From Cyclina sinensis (Eukaryota > Mollusca > Bivalvia > Venerida > Veneridae), in NCBI GenBank assembly GCA_012932295.1, contig JAAONU010000018.1:3838206-3902205 (forward strand): 64,000 nucleotides of DNA, read 5' to 3'. Position 1 is the stretch's first letter. Each line of letters opens with the position of its first letter. Below are positions 36,001 to 48,959 of this stretch, piece by piece. Below the pieces are notes generated by a model, which did not search any database, was not told the origin of the DNA, and saw only the letters and a program-made list of their open reading frames with translations. The translations under genes were made by a program, and so were the position numbers.

Positions 36001-39000
36001 TATCCCAAAAAATATGATAACACTTGGATCATGGACAAAGGCTGATCACAAAAGCTCACAATGAGCACATGCTCCAGTTAGCTTAAAATGATAAAGAAAT
36101 CACACTAAACAGATCAAGACCAATACAGCTTCCGATGTCATGAGACAACTTTTGCCTTTCTAAAACAGTACTTACATCAAATACACATCCAACCTCTGTG
36201 TCAGGTGAAGGTGAAAATGATTGGTTCACATATAAAAACTGAAATATAAAAGGGCAAATAAAGCAGCCAAAGCTCTCCAAGTTTGATAATCTAATTAGAA
36301 ATAAGTCAGCTTCCAGTACATTTTATCATTAAGCTAGCTGAAAACCTTTCAAGTTAAAAAAAGTGTGTAAACAATTGCTAGTACATGTATTCAAAATTTT
36401 GCTATCTTAAAACACATGGCGGATAAGGACGTTATGTCTTGAAGGAGCTTTTTATTTGTGACTTTTTAAGATTTTATATAAGTAATAATGCAACCGAATC
36501 TCTTCAGAGCTAAAAAAAAAACATTTAAAATATGCAAGAAAATGTTAAACTTCAAAATATGATCTTTTTCACATACTATAGATTCACTTTTGATGAATTT
36601 CTTTATAAAATCAGATATGTATGCCACTTTTTTATTTCTCTCCACTGCCCATTTCTTCTTCTTCATAATTGGGGCATCTCCAGCAGGCTTAAGAATCACA
36701 TCAACTGAAGCAAAATTCCAGAATATAAGTCATTGACCAAAACTGACTTGACTTTTAAAGATATTGGCTGGGGAATTTTCCCTCTGAGTTAGTAAATCAA
36801 TAAAAAAAATACCTTTAATAGGACAGCAAAAGAAATTATAATTTACAGTCTTAAAAAAACACAATTATGTAAAAGTTTATATCCAAATAAGAGTACCACT
36901 GACTTGATAGGAGAAGCTTTAACAAGAGGTTCATGATGGCTTGACTTCACTCACCTGAGTATATCTGCTCAAACAACAGGTGCAATGACATGAATTTATA
37001 AACAAAATAAAAAAGAACTAGACATTGCTGCAAGCCAAATACCGAAGCTTTTGGCTATTTGGTTTATGAAAATAAGATTATACAAGGTTTCCTTTATATT
37101 TTTCTTGTAAAAACCTGAGAACACACAACCCGGGAGGAGCTGACTCAAAGTGTATAATATAAATAGTCATGACAGAGTTTCACATAACAATGCTCATACC
37201 AATATGATGAACTTTCAACCTTATGGCTCCTTGTATAAAACTATTTCAAACATTCAGTCTTTGAGGTAAAACAAAAAATGATCTAAGGGGTATCTTTGTA
37301 ACAGTCAATAAGACAAACAAGAGCTCTACTGGGCCTTGTGGTTTCACAAAAGAAGAATTCTAATGTTTTCCTATATATTATCGTATTAAAATCATCTGAA
37401 GTTGTTAGTTAGAACGTTTGTAAAAATCCTTGTGATAAGAACTTAGAACTGAGAAAGATATTTCATTTCATAAATTTTCTAAGTGTGTTTTGAACCTTCT
37501 GATTTTGTTGACATTTGTATATAGTAAGTCTTCATAACAACAACTTTATTAAAAAGAATTACTGTAAAAATGTGTACTTAATGACTTAATGCATATGTGC
37601 TAGAATGCAAACAATTACACATATACTCTTTCTGTTAAAGTGTGCTTTACACATATTTAACAGACAAATTCACTACAATTATAGTCAGCATACAGTGGTT
37701 CAAAATATCAAATGATACCCTTAAGCACTGTTATGCTTGTGTAGAGGAACACATTGTCCATCACTTTTACATAAATATGGAATAATAGAGGTTTCATCAC
37801 CATACTGATTTGTAAACTAAGTTTGGTATTCATGTTTTGAAGACATATCAGTTTGCTGTTTTACTGATGAACACCAAACTGGAAAGAATTGTATAGATAC
37901 TGAAAGACAGACTTAGTCATCCAACGGCAATAATGGCAGACTTCCATTGCATAGCATGTTTGCAAAAGGTCTCCTCACATATCTGTTATTTATATCAAGC
38001 ACCTTATGTCCTGTTAATGTCCAGTTTGTATAATTTGTCTTAATGTGTTACAAAAACTGTTATGTACATGACGTAGTAGTATGTCCATACAGAATGCTGA
38101 TGTCTTATGTTTGCTGTATGCTAACTTTTGTGCTGTTCAGTTGTAATGAGTTTTATGTGCTGTATTTATTGATGTGCTGATTTATGAATGGCGAGTGAAT
38201 AACTAATGAAATGAAAAAAGGCTGTCTTCTTCCTTTGCTACATCCATACAACCCAACCCGTCCCAACCCCTATATATATATTTATATCTACTTTATAAAT
38301 TGAGGTTGACAAAACCTGTATTTGTATGGAGCAGATCAGTGGTCCAGTGGTAAAGCACTGGACTTGTAATCCATGCAGAGGTCACGAGTTCGATCCCCAG
38401 CTCCTCCACTAACATTACTAATTGTCTTTCATATGAGATGTTAAACTGAGGTCCCATGTACCAGAGCTATACAATAAACATGGAAAAGAAACAGGGGTGT
38501 CTCTGAAATGGGATGCTTTCTGTATTTTTACTATCCCCCACAACATAAATAACTTATCTCTGCAGGAGGTGTCGATCATAGGGGCAACCAGTACCGGTGA
38601 TACTATACATAGCAATACATAGCTTATGTTTATCTCTTTATGTTGTACATGGAATTGACAATAAATAATATTGTACTAAATTGAATGGACAATAAATAAA
38701 TATTGTATTGTAATGTACTGATAAATAAACTCAAATAGATAAATACTTAGGTGAAAATCCTTTAAAACCATATGGGGCAACTAGTTCCAGAGTATAAACT
38801 CAAATAGAGGAGAGGAGTCATGTACCTGTTTTATACAGAAAAATAAGTTAAATGAACCAGGAACTGGTCAATATCTCCTCCTCTGGGTAAAAGCAAGATT
38901 CTGTCCCAAAATTAAAGTACCTCAGAATACTTTATATACTTCCACTTTTACTCTAATAATTTCCTTCTTTGAACAAATCCCTGTCAGTATATTCAATCAG

Positions 39001-42000
39001 TTGAATGTGGACAGTACAGGTGGAAGTGTCACAGGACTAATATAGGTGATATGGTTACTCACGTACTATCACCAGCCCGGCTAGCTCGGTTGGCAGAGCA
39101 CCTGACTTGCAAGTGGGGGGTCACAGGTTCGAGTCTCGCCCTGGGTAAATGATTTTCTGAACCCGCAACATTGGTGCCCAACATGGTCTGTGACTGTTAC
39201 ATTGCTACGCATGTACTCCCATTATAAGTCTCTATGTCTGTGAATTCGAGGACAAATTCTTAAAGAGCAGGGGAGAATGTCATAGGACTAATATAGGTGA
39301 TATGGTTACTTACATACTATCACCAGCCGGCTAGCTCAGTTGGTAGAGCACCTGACTTGCAAGTGGGGGGGTCGGGGGTTCGAGTCCCGCCCTGGGTAAA
39401 TGATTTTCTGGACCTGTCCTATGAGCTCAGTTTGGGACACCCATCCAAATACTAACCATGGATAATGTTACTTAACTTAGCAAACGTTCCAGACACTCCA
39501 ACCATGTCGCTAAAGCGCTAGCCCAACAGCAAGGCCGTTGGAAGTGCCTTATATACCCGGTGTCCACTAGTGTGGTAAGACCAATGCTCGGCGTAAGAAC
39601 AAAGGAATTTCTTTGAAGATACTAAACAAATTACTCATTTCATGTTATGAACTAATTATATTCAAGAGTAAACTTTGCTAAATCCTTACGAAGTTTCCCC
39701 ATGTGAAACAACGGTGACGTAAACAACAGGGCAGGCTATATATAGACCAAGTAAAACATGTGGGGTTTTCACAAAATTGTACCAATGCTCGGCGTACCGT
39801 AGATGACCTGATCGGCGACCTTTCAAAAAGAAATCTTTTGTAATTATGCAAAGAATCTTTCTTGAAGGGTTGGTATAAACAGCGAAATGAAGATTGCATG
39901 GCGAAATGGGCGAAATGAAGATCAAAAAATTAAAATAATACTGTTATTATCCTTTTATTAAAGATAAAAGATCTAAAATTGATCAAAGGTTAATTGTTTT
40001 AAATATTTCATATGTTTTCAGACTAGATATAAATGAAAACAATGTACGGTAAATTTCACTATGACCATTTGCTTTCAAGTTCTTGCTATGGCGAAATGAA
40101 AAAGAGCGACGGCGAAATGGAGAAAAATGTAGAACACACTTCAATTTTTAATTACAATTAATCACTTATCGTTTTGTTAAACTGTCGAAACACATATGAC
40201 TAGAAGTTGAATTAGTGAATTTATCTTTTGTTATGTATTTGAAAGATGTACTAAACATGGGCGAAATGGATCTAACTCGGCGAAATGAAGATATAATCCT
40301 GATTACTCAGTTAGTATTTATTTCGGCGAAAAGAAGATCGACGGCAAAATGGAGAAAAGTACAATAAAATGTCTAATAAAATTTTGAAATCCCACCAGAA
40401 CTTTATCTTTAAATTTCTTCAAAAGAGTGGTATCATAAATGATAATTGAAATACCACTGGTCCTTTTTTACCGTATTTATTTATTTTTATTCAAAAGTGT
40501 AAATCAAGATAAACAGATATTGGTTTAGAAAGGGTCTTTCAAATAGCAATTTGAAAAACCCTGGTTTAAATTGCAATTTATCTAAACATATGACAAAAAG
40601 TGAAAACTTTTTAACTGTTTGTAAGGAAATGTATTTGTTCGATACTTTAATATTTTTAACAAAGTTGCGGCATGAAAGTATATCCACTGTGAGTTCCAAG
40701 GAAAGTAAAATAGATTTCTCAAGCTCTCTATTCGCCGTCGCTCTTTTTCATTTCACGATGACAAGATTGCATTCTTAGTGAGGTACGTTTTTTCTTGCAA
40801 TTAGTATATACAATTACATAGCATCAATTTGTGATCGGTGTATATGAATGCAAAAAATAATAAATGCAAATACAGTTGTCTCTCTTTAGCAACTTAGCTG
40901 CGATCTTTTGATTCTGATATAATATATAATTAGTTTTCATATAATGGTTTTAGTTAGGAAATAATACAAGATACAAAATTTAAAAATGCACTTTAGAAAT
41001 TTAGAAAATGGCCATATAATTTTAATTTCAAAAAGTTAATGAACGTTAAAAATAAACCTATATTTTTCATACTGTATAACCAAGAAAAGGCAAGAAAAGA
41101 AACCTATGAAATAATTTTGATGATATTAACAAATTAAGACAGGCAAATAACTTAATGCCGCGCAATAAATCAACTAGAAATGGGTTTTTGATTGAACAAA
41201 AACATATGTCTCCCCCCAGCCAGTTGCTGCAGGTAGTATTGAGTCAGACGATTGTAAAGTTTGACATTTAACCTCCAAGTGTGACCTTGACCTTGAGACA
41301 CCGCACCCGCAAAGTGGGTTCTGCACGTCACCTTGATGAGGTGAACATCTGACCCAAGTTTCATAAAAATCCTTCAAGGGCTTTTGAAGATACAGAGCGG
41401 ACACAATTTTGTGGCATTTGACATTTAACCTCCAAGTGTGACCTTGACCTTGAGACACCACACCCGCAAAGTGGGTTCTGCATGTTGCCTTGATGAGGTG
41501 AACATCTGACCCAAGTTTCATAAAAATCCTTCAAGGGCTTTTGAAGATACAGAGCGGACACAATTTTGTGGCATTTGACATTTAACCTCCAAGTGTGACC
41601 TTGACCTTGAGACACCACACCCACAAAGTGTGTTCTGCACGTCGCCTTGATGAGGTGAACATCTGACCCAAGTTTCATAAAAATCCTTCAAGGGCTTTGG
41701 AAGATACAGAGCGGACACGATTTTGTGGCATTTGACATTTAACCTCCAAGTGTGACCTTGCCCTTGAGACACCACACTCGCAAAGTGGGTTCTGCACGTC
41801 GCCTTGATGAGGTGAACATCTGACCCAAGTTTCATAAAAATCCTTCAAGGACTTTGGAAGATACAGAGCGGACACGATTTTGTGACGGACAGACAGACAG
41901 ACGGACGGACAGACGGACGGACGGACAACCGGGGGAAAAACAATATGTCTCCCCCATTTTTGGGGGGAGACATAATTATTTAAACATCCGATTGTTTATT

Positions 42001-43669
42001 GGCATAATTGCTCTGCTCTTTTATCTAGCGCGTGTCAATTAACATTTACGACATACCTGTGAACGGATTACACGTGGTTTTATGTTAATTCGCTAATTAC
42101 TTGTTTATTTGACGAGTATCAGTGGACTAAACTGATTGAAAATAATACCTCTATCATCAGTTAAATTGGAAAGTCTGAAGAACAGTCAACAATCAATGCA
42201 GCAATTTGGTATTTCAATGAAATAAATAATGAAGAAAAAAGATGATTTTTTTTCATTACAATTATCACATTACAACGAAAAACCAACATTTATTTAAACG
42301 AAATAACAATAATAAATATTTACTTTTAACACAAAGATAGCCTCGATTTCATTAAGTAAAATCTCCATTTTGCTGAGACAAATCATGTGTAAAAGTAACT
42401 ATTTTTTATAAACGCCGAATCTCTGTTAATAATATTTAAGTATAACGTTTCCATTTAAACCAATATGCGTTTGTATCTTGATTTATACTTTTGAATAAAA
42501 ATAAATAAATACGGTAAAAAAGAAAAAAAAAAACAAAAAAAAAAAACAAAAAAAAACAGTGGTATTTTAATTATCATTTATGATATCACTCTTTTGAAGA
42601 AATTGAAAAAAAAAATCTGGTGGAATTTCAAAATTTTATTCGACAGTTTATTGTACTTTTCTCCATTTTGCCGTTGATCTTCTTCATTTCGCGTTATCAG
42701 GATTATATCTTCATTTCGCCGAGTTAGATTCATTTCGCCCACGTTTAGTATTTAGTACATCTTTCAAATATATAACAAAAGATAAATTCACTAATTCAAC
42801 TTCTAGTCATATGTGTTTTGACAGTTCAACAAAACTAATTGTAATTAAAAATTGAAGTGTGTTCTACATTTTTCTCCATTTCGCCGTCGCTCTTTTTCAT
42901 TTCGCCATAGCAAGAACTTGAAAGCAAATGGTCAAAGTGAAATGTAATGTACATTTTTTTCATTTATGTCTATTCTGAGAACATATGAACTATTTACAAC
43001 AATTTACCTTTGAACAATTTTAGATATTTTATCTCTAATAAATGATAATATCAGTTTTTTTATTTTTTGATCTTCATTTCGCCCATTTCGCCATGTAATC
43101 TTCATTTCGCTGTTTATACCAACCGTTTCTTGAACACAAAATGAATAAAATATTAAATAGATTGTTTCTATTCAGTGCGTATCAAACAGCTGAAGTACAT
43201 GATCTCGCATAGAAAACAATGCGTTTTGTCTGTTTTATCCAATGGGATCCCCTTCTGTCTGCTATGCTTAAGTCACGTGATGATACTGGAAGTTCAGAGA
43301 ACCGTGAAAAGATAGACGAAATGAAACTTAACTCGGTATACGCTGAGCGTTGGTCCAAGCACTCTACACTCCTCCCCTCTTTAACCTTTAGGAGCTGGGC
43401 ATTTACTGTACAGTTTCCTACAGAGACCCCATTCCGCCCCAACTGTGCATGGGACTCAATTCCACACTGCAGTCTGCACTCCCAGTGCACACAGGCACTA
43501 ACCAAGGTAAAGAGCTGTATAGCTATATGTGCAGTATGTTATAAATACCTTTTGATTTTGTAATGGTGGGGCTTGTTGGAATGCTTGATTCGCCACTTGC
43601 TCCCGGACTTTCGGTCTTGTTCTCTGGCGAAATATCTTTGCTTCCTTCCGAATTTTGTTCTGTTGACAT
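33025..43669 (-). CDS. ATG12: ATG12, ubiquitin-like autophagy protein, complete four-exon gene
   Basis: Exons are 43669-43549, 36704-36577, 36238-36176 and 33084-33025 (TGA), with AG/GT junctions and phases 1, 0, 0. They give 123 aa. Exon 1 encodes a Ser/Glu/Pro-rich disordered tail starting [18 protein letters not shown]. Exon 2 carries the ATG12 core [19 protein letters not shown] and [13 protein letters not shown]; exon 3 has [17 protein letters not shown]; exon 4 is [13 protein letters not shown] ending TQAWG. The protein ends in the Gly that ATG7 and ATG10 use to conjugate ATG12 to ATG5, with no residues after it, as in other animals. The ATG12-ATG5 conjugate promotes LC3/ATG8 lipidation in the cytosol and at phagophores (family knowledge). 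The tail is shorter than the human one. The introns total about 10 kb and are largely mobile DNA. Candidate AATAAA signals lie at 32417-32422 and 32442-32447. Confidence 0.95.
33204..35746 (+). mobile_element. Pearl/HINE-like element, about 15 x 155 bp units, in ATG12 intron 3
   Basis: It starts ACAAGAGGGCCATGATGGCC...GCTCACCTGAG and ends with hairpin AGCTCACCCTGAGCCAGCTC...GGTGAGCT. A GGACGACGGACGACAGACGA tail precedes the hairpin. Units share TGTGACCTAGTTTTTGACCC, GACCCATATTCGAACTTGAC, CCAGGATATTTGGGCTGAAA and CCTCTAGAGTGTTAACAAGG. Confidence 0.85.
36905..36965 (+). mobile_element. 5' fragment of the same pearl-like family
   Basis: ACAAGAGGTTCATGATGGC...CTCACCTGAG matches the start of the element at 33204. 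A further fragment lies inverted near 23570-23595. Confidence 0.6.
36970..38325. other. ATG12 intron 1, no gene seen
   Basis: AT-rich intronic DNA with anonymous repeat-like sequence and no supported exon. Confidence 0.4.
38328..38600 (+). mobile_element. tRNA-derived SINE with tRNA-Thr(TGT)-like head
   Basis: The head runs GGAGCAGATCAGTGGTCCAG, anticodon loop CTTGTAA, CGAGTTCGATCC, and ends AGCTCCTCCA, so the acceptor ends partly pair. The body is shared with 21838-22125 (ATTACTAATTGTCTTTCATA, CAGGGGTGTCTCTGAAATGG). Confidence 0.8.
39031..39415 (+). repeat. Tandem 251 bp repeat with two tRNA-like sequences
   Basis: GGACTAATATAGGTGATATG recurs 251 bp later. Each copy is followed by a tRNA-like stretch (39075-39147 and 39325-39397) with A box TAGCTC-GTTGG and B box GGTTCGAGTC. 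The acceptor stems do not pair well, so these are tRNA-derived repeats rather than working tRNA genes. Confidence 0.7.
39867..43125. mobile_element. MULE/Foldback-like element, long inverted repeats, 9 bp target duplication, in ATG12 intron 1
   Basis: The 3,259 bp element is bounded by TTTCTTGAA on both sides (39858-39866 and 43126-43134). The arms (about 39867-40535 and 42455-43125) are about 670 bp, inverted and highly alike. They begin GGTTGGTATAAACAGCGAAA and carry repeated GGCGAAATGAAGAT and GGCGAAATGGAGAAAA words near the ends. The core contains a nested pearl-like element and no transposase ORF. Long arms plus a 9 bp duplication fit Mutator-like or Foldback elements. Confidence 0.8.
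41204..41971 (-). mobile_element. Nested pearl/HINE-like element, about 4.5 x 157 bp units
   Basis: Units read TTTAACCTCCAAGTGTGACC, TTGACCTTGAGACACC, CACCCGCAAAGTGGGTTCTG and TGAACATCTGACCCAAGTTT. It opens ATATGTCTCCCCCC and closes with hairpin TCTCCCCCATTTTTGGGGGG. A GACGGACGGACAGACGGACG tail precedes the hairpin. ORFs on the minus strand are repeat artefacts. Confidence 0.85.
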
Positions 43670-43717
43670 TTTTGGATAACATGCAAATTGTTCCGCATGA
43701 AGAGACTGGTGTCCTTT

Positions 43718-43731
43718 GGTCTATTTACCCC
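43718..43731 (-). promoter_or_regulatory. 14 bp word GGGGTAAATAGACC upstream of ATG12
   Basis: Read on the ATG12 strand it ends 49 bp before the start codon, and a GGGGTAG word lies about 40 bp further upstream. The identical 14-mer occurs in the same relation to the divergent methyltransferase. The function is unknown; it may be a 5' UTR or promoter element. Confidence 0.4.
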
Positions 43732-43749
43732 AATACACCCGTAGACTAG

Positions 43750-44559
43750 CACAGGACACCCCTAAACTACCCCAAAACAACTTCAAAACTTCTATGACCT
43801 GTTGTTTACGTACAGATGTCTACTATAATGAAAACCAGTTATATCATTTGTACATGAATGAATGAAAAATCGAAATTTTATCGTTTCAGTGTTTGCCTAT
43901 TTATAAACTACAGGAAGTAACTAAGTAACTATATAGATTGTTCAATAATGTCAGTATATATTTAATTATCCCCCTGAAGTAGTTTAGTAATTTAAAAGAG
44001 GTATACTAGATCTAAGATTGCAAATAATTTTTAATGAGATCACATGCAGGTGAACTGATTTTGAAGTTAACAAGAAACATAGACTAATTTGCTAGAGATT
44101 TATCAAACATTCATTTAGAGGAAATTACTATTGATGAGTTCCAGAAAAGATATTTCGTTCGAAGAGCGTTCAGTTACAGATGATTTGCAGTTTCAGTACC
44201 CATCTGTGTCCAGGCCACATGACGTTGTCGGGGGAGTTGGGGGGAGATATGGGGGGCTCTTCCATGACCCTTTTTTCTTCAATAGAAATGAGACCTTCTA
44301 ATGACGAACATCGTTATATATGAACGTTATATATGAACGTTATATATATCCTTTTCACGGATTTAAGAAATTTGATCATGTTGATTATTCAGTTATTATA
44401 ATATTTAATATCATTTTTAAATGGACGTATAACGACCAGTTTTATATATTATTGATCATTTTAATTATTTAGTTGTTGTTTTTGGTACGAATGGTAATTT
44501 TAGCACTTGAATGTAAATGTAAAATGTACAGGTCTGACACAAAGAAGCATATAAACTAA
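43750..44559. other. Intergenic, no gene seen
   Basis: This lies upstream of ATG12, between its 5' region and LINE remains. A GGGGGAGTTGGGGGGAGA tract lies near 44230. Confidence 0.45.
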
Positions 44560-47500
44560 TAGTGAATGGTGAACAAGATGATTATAAATAGATGTGAAGG
44601 CCATGTAAAGTATCTGCTCCGACCTTATCAGACATTAATACTGCTGTTAATGCGATAAATGAAAATCAGGAGGTTAGATGACAGCATTTGGAAAATAAGA
44701 TTGCTAATATGGATATTTCTAATAAGAAAATATAGAAATAAATACAGATGAAGAAAACTAGAGAAGAGTTACTCACGTCAGTCACCGCTGACGTAAAGAG
44801 ATATGTTAATACAAGAACAAAGGAGATTGACGAAAGAAGAAAAAGAGAATTGAATGTGGTATGCTTCAATTTGCAGGAATCTTCAGCGGCTGAAGGTATA
44901 GAAAGGAAAGAGATTGATGAAAGAAATATAATAGCCATAGTAAACAGCTGAGGCCTAGAGAATCTTATGATAGAAACATTATTCAGACTGGGTAAAAGAG
45001 ATAAAGATAAGATGCGTGTTCTGGAGGTTATTTTAATTGACAAAAATCAGAGAAAATTCTTGTTAGAAAATGCCAAGTACATTAAAAACAAGGTCGAAAT
45101 TGCATTTCAAGATGTAATAATTACTAAGGATATGACAAAAGAGCAAAGAAAGGAAACACAGAAGAAAAAGACAAAAGGGGAGGGAAAAAGAGAAATAGAT
45201 GGACAAATGGATACGCAGGTGGCCTCATTGGAAGATAAATTGTCTAATTTGGTTGCAGATGAATCAATGGTGTTAGAAAAATCCAAACGAAGGGTAAGAA
45301 TTTCTGATGCAAAAACAGGTTAGCAACGACAAAGAAAACAATGAAGTAGCAAGAGAAGATGAAGTGAATGAGACTGTGGCTGGAGGAATTAGTCAAGGAG
45401 TTCAAGAAAGGCGGGGCAACACATTTGTACATAATCAGTGTGAACATTAAGTTTTTAGCCCTGAAAAATATATGCCATGGAAACCTTTTGTATTTAGAAG
45501 GGTACAAGAAAATCTTGTGATTTTCTACGCAAATGTTGCTTGTTTATCAAAGGACAAAAGTCTGAGTTGTTGGCCTTAATACACAAAAAAGATTATGATA
45601 TTATTACTTTGACATAAATATTCCCCAAAAGCTCAGTCTTTGGCTCTGTGATAGATTATTTCACAATCAAAGGGTATGATTTGTTTTTAGCAGGGAATGG
45701 AACAGGTAAAGGTACAGTTATTTATGCAAAATCGCATTAAGGAAATTATGAGATGACTGTAGAATCTCAGTATGAAGAGGCGGTGTGATGTCAAATAGAA
45801 TTGAGAGGAGTGGACACTTTGATAATAGGTTGTATTTATAGGAGTCCCGCCTCTTCAGAAAACATGAACTATGAGTTGTTGTCCTTTATTGCAAACTATA
45901 TATACTGAGAAGTATACCCGCTTATTGATTCTTGGTTATTTTAACTGCAGAGGAATAAACTGGGTTAGAGGAGTGACAATGATAAAAGCGACTCGTGTTT
46001 CATACAGGCTCTTGAATGTATTAGAGATTTATTCTTGTATCAACATGTTTTGGAACCTACAAGGTTTAGAGAGGGAAATATCCCATCCATGGATTTAATC
46101 TTTACAAATGAGTCCAATATGATAGAATCGATACAGTATAATGCAGGTTTAGGAAAGAGCGATAATTTGTCCATTTCGTTTGAATATGTCTGCTACATAG
46201 AAAAGGTTGAATCAAAGTTAGTACGGAGAAATTACAATAGGGGAAATTACAAAGGAATTAATAATTGGTTTAAATAATTGTGAATGTTTATCTGAGGATG
46301 GGGGAATTCAGGACACATGGGATGGCCTTGCCGAGACCATGCATCAATTAATGGAATCAAATATACCAGTGATAAAGGTAGATGCCCATGTGAACAGAAA
46401 TCTCTTGGTAGATAGTGAAGCTTTGATAGCAAAAAAGGACCAAGTATCTATATTGTAAAACAAATTACACATATAATAAGTATAAATCGGCTAGAAATAA
46501 GGTTAGTTATGAATTTAAAAGGTGTCAGTATAAACGTGAAAAGAACTTGGCCACAAATGTTAAAAATAATGTGAAAAGGTGTTTTTGAAATATGTTAGGC
46601 AATATACTATGACTAGTATGATGGTAGGTGGCATTGAAGATCAGAATGGTAGGCCAAATTATGAAGACAGTATAAAAGCAGAATTTCTAATAAACACTTT
46701 GTTCAGTATTCACAAGAGAAGACACTAGTAGTATACCAAATTTTGCAAACAGAGAATGTTCATCCTACTTGGAAAATATGGAGATTAATGAAGATATAGT
46801 TTCAAAGACAGTCGGAAAGGTGAAACCATCGAAAGCTGCTTGACCAGATGGAATGCATCCGAGAGTTATCAAGGACTGCGAAGTGGCCTTAAAAGGGAAA
46901 CTAGTAAGTCTGTACAAGAAGTCTTTAAATGAAGGAAAATTACTAAAACAGTGGAAAATGGCCAACGTCACAGCTATCCATAAGAGTGGCAAGAGAAGTA
47001 GAGCAGAAAATTGTAGACCCAGTCATGGAAAGAATTTTAAGGGATGTAATTATAAAACATATGGATAAAAACAATCTGATTTCAATTTTCCAGCATGGTT
47101 TTCGGCAGGTCTACTCATGTGTCACTCAATTATTAGACTGTATTGAAGATTGGACAAAATCAATGGACAATGCACATGATGTGGATATTATATACTTGGA
47201 TTTCAAGGCACCCTTTGACAAGGTTTCCCATCAAAGATTATTGAGAAAGATCTGGGTATATGGAATTAGAGGGAAAAGTTACGCCTGGATTAATGATTTT
47301 AGAACATAGAAAACAAAGGGTTATAATCAATGGAACAACACGTTCCTAGGAATAGGTACAGCGTGGTGTGCCCCAGGGAAGTGTGCTGGGACCAGTACCA
47401 TTCTTAATCTTTATCAATGATTTGCCAGAAACTATGAATTGTGTCCTGAAACTATTTGCTGATGATACTAAACTATATTCAGCAGTAGAAGAAACATATC

Positions 47501-48420
47501 AAGAATTAATGTTGCATGATAGTTGTGTTTTTGCAGCATGTGAATGGGCAAAAACATGGTAAATGGTATTCAATTTAAAAAAAATGTAAAGAAATAATAG
47601 ATTCATACTATAAAATTATGAAGAATGAACAAAACCAGATAATGGAGACTAAAAGAGTTGAATCTGAAAAGGACTTAGGAGAGACTTTTGATTCTAAAAT
47701 GAAGTTCTCAATACATATTAATGAGAAGATAAATAAGCCAAATAAAAATTTAGGTATTTTCTTTTTTTTTTTAAAAATACATATATGGACAAGGATATGT
47801 TTTTTGCTTTGTATAAGTCCCTAGACTAAGTCAGGCCTCACTTTGAGTAAGCATCCGTTATTTGGTACCCAAGATTTAAAAAAAATGATATAATAGCAAT
47901 AGAAAAATGTACAACGTGGGGCAACTAGGTTATTGTCAGGTCTATGTGAATATCCCTATAGCGAAAGACTACGCAAATTAGGTCTGCCTACCTTGGTATA
48001 TAGAAGGTTGAGGGGAGACATGGTGCTGGTCTATAAGATACTGCATGGGTGTGAACATGTAGACAAAAATAAGTTGTTTACTCTAGCAGGTCAAGGGTAA
48101 ACTAGGGGGAACAGGTATAAACATTTTTTTAAAGGTTTAAATTGGACCTGGGGAAAAATGCTTTTAGTCAGAGAGTTGTAGACACTTGAAATAATTTACC
48201 AGACAATGTTGTTTCTGTTTCCTCTGTGAATGCATTTAAGGCACGTTTAAATACATTTTGGGTGGGCCTGCCCTTCAAGTTCAATGCTACTCGTTACGCT
48301 GGACAGTAACGAACAGTGAAGAAGTGTATATAAGTGTATTAACTTGCTGTGTGTGACTGTTAGTTGTAGAAATTGTACCTTAATTGTACCATAATAAAGA
48401 AAATTGTGTGGAAATGATGA
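44560..48420 (+). mobile_element. CR1/Jockey-like LINE, near full length but decayed
   Basis: ORF1-like coiled-coil/RRM remains (44748-45323: KRELNVVCFNLQES, IETLFRLGKRDKDKMR) are followed by endonuclease remains (about 45540-46280: LIIGCIYRSP). Reverse transcriptase follows (46850-47560: [62 protein letters not shown]). A C-terminal tail near 47900-48280 resembles the CR1 end (ATRLLSGLCEYPYSERL; NNLPDNVVSVSSVNAFKARL). Many stops and frameshifts break it. It sits between the divergent ATG12 and methyltransferase genes. Confidence 0.88.
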
Positions 48421-48959
48421 TATGCTTCACAAACTTCACAATTTAACGCGCCGGAAGTAAAATTTCGACGTCAAAAAAAGGGAAAACGTACCAGTATGGG
48501 CCAGAAGAAACCAAGTGTTTAATGAGATCAACTCATTGGCCTCTATAACTGTGTAAACCTTTACACAATACACGGGTTTTTTAATCTTTTGCAAAAATAC
48601 TGTACGAACTAGTCAAAGAAATCGACACAAAGTCAAAAGAAATAGAAAGAGTACCATTGAAATTCTGTAAACGACTGCTGTGTGTAAACATATCAGTTAG
48701 TAATCATGCAGCAGTATATGGAGAATTAGGTCGGTTTCCATTGTACATTAACCGTTGTGTGAAGTTGCTTAACTACTGGTTTCATACACACTTAAAACCA
48801 ACAATTGTATAATTCGTAAATTGTATTATATGCTAGTAAATGACAAGACTGGAGAAGTGATTTGAATAGAAATGGTGTATTGTTGGTATACAAAAATTTG
48901 AAAACATGTGTTCACTATGACCCATATTTGAATATTTTATCTAAATCACATAGAGTTCT

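Noticed and set aside
39075..39397. Two possible functional tRNA-Ala(TGC) genes
   Set aside because: A and B boxes are good but the 5' and 3' ends do not form an acceptor stem, and the copies are part of a larger repeat.
41174..41875. Minus-strand repetitive ORFs of about 105 aa with a [18 protein letters not shown] start
   Set aside because: Frames read through the 157 bp array and are not in a gene context.
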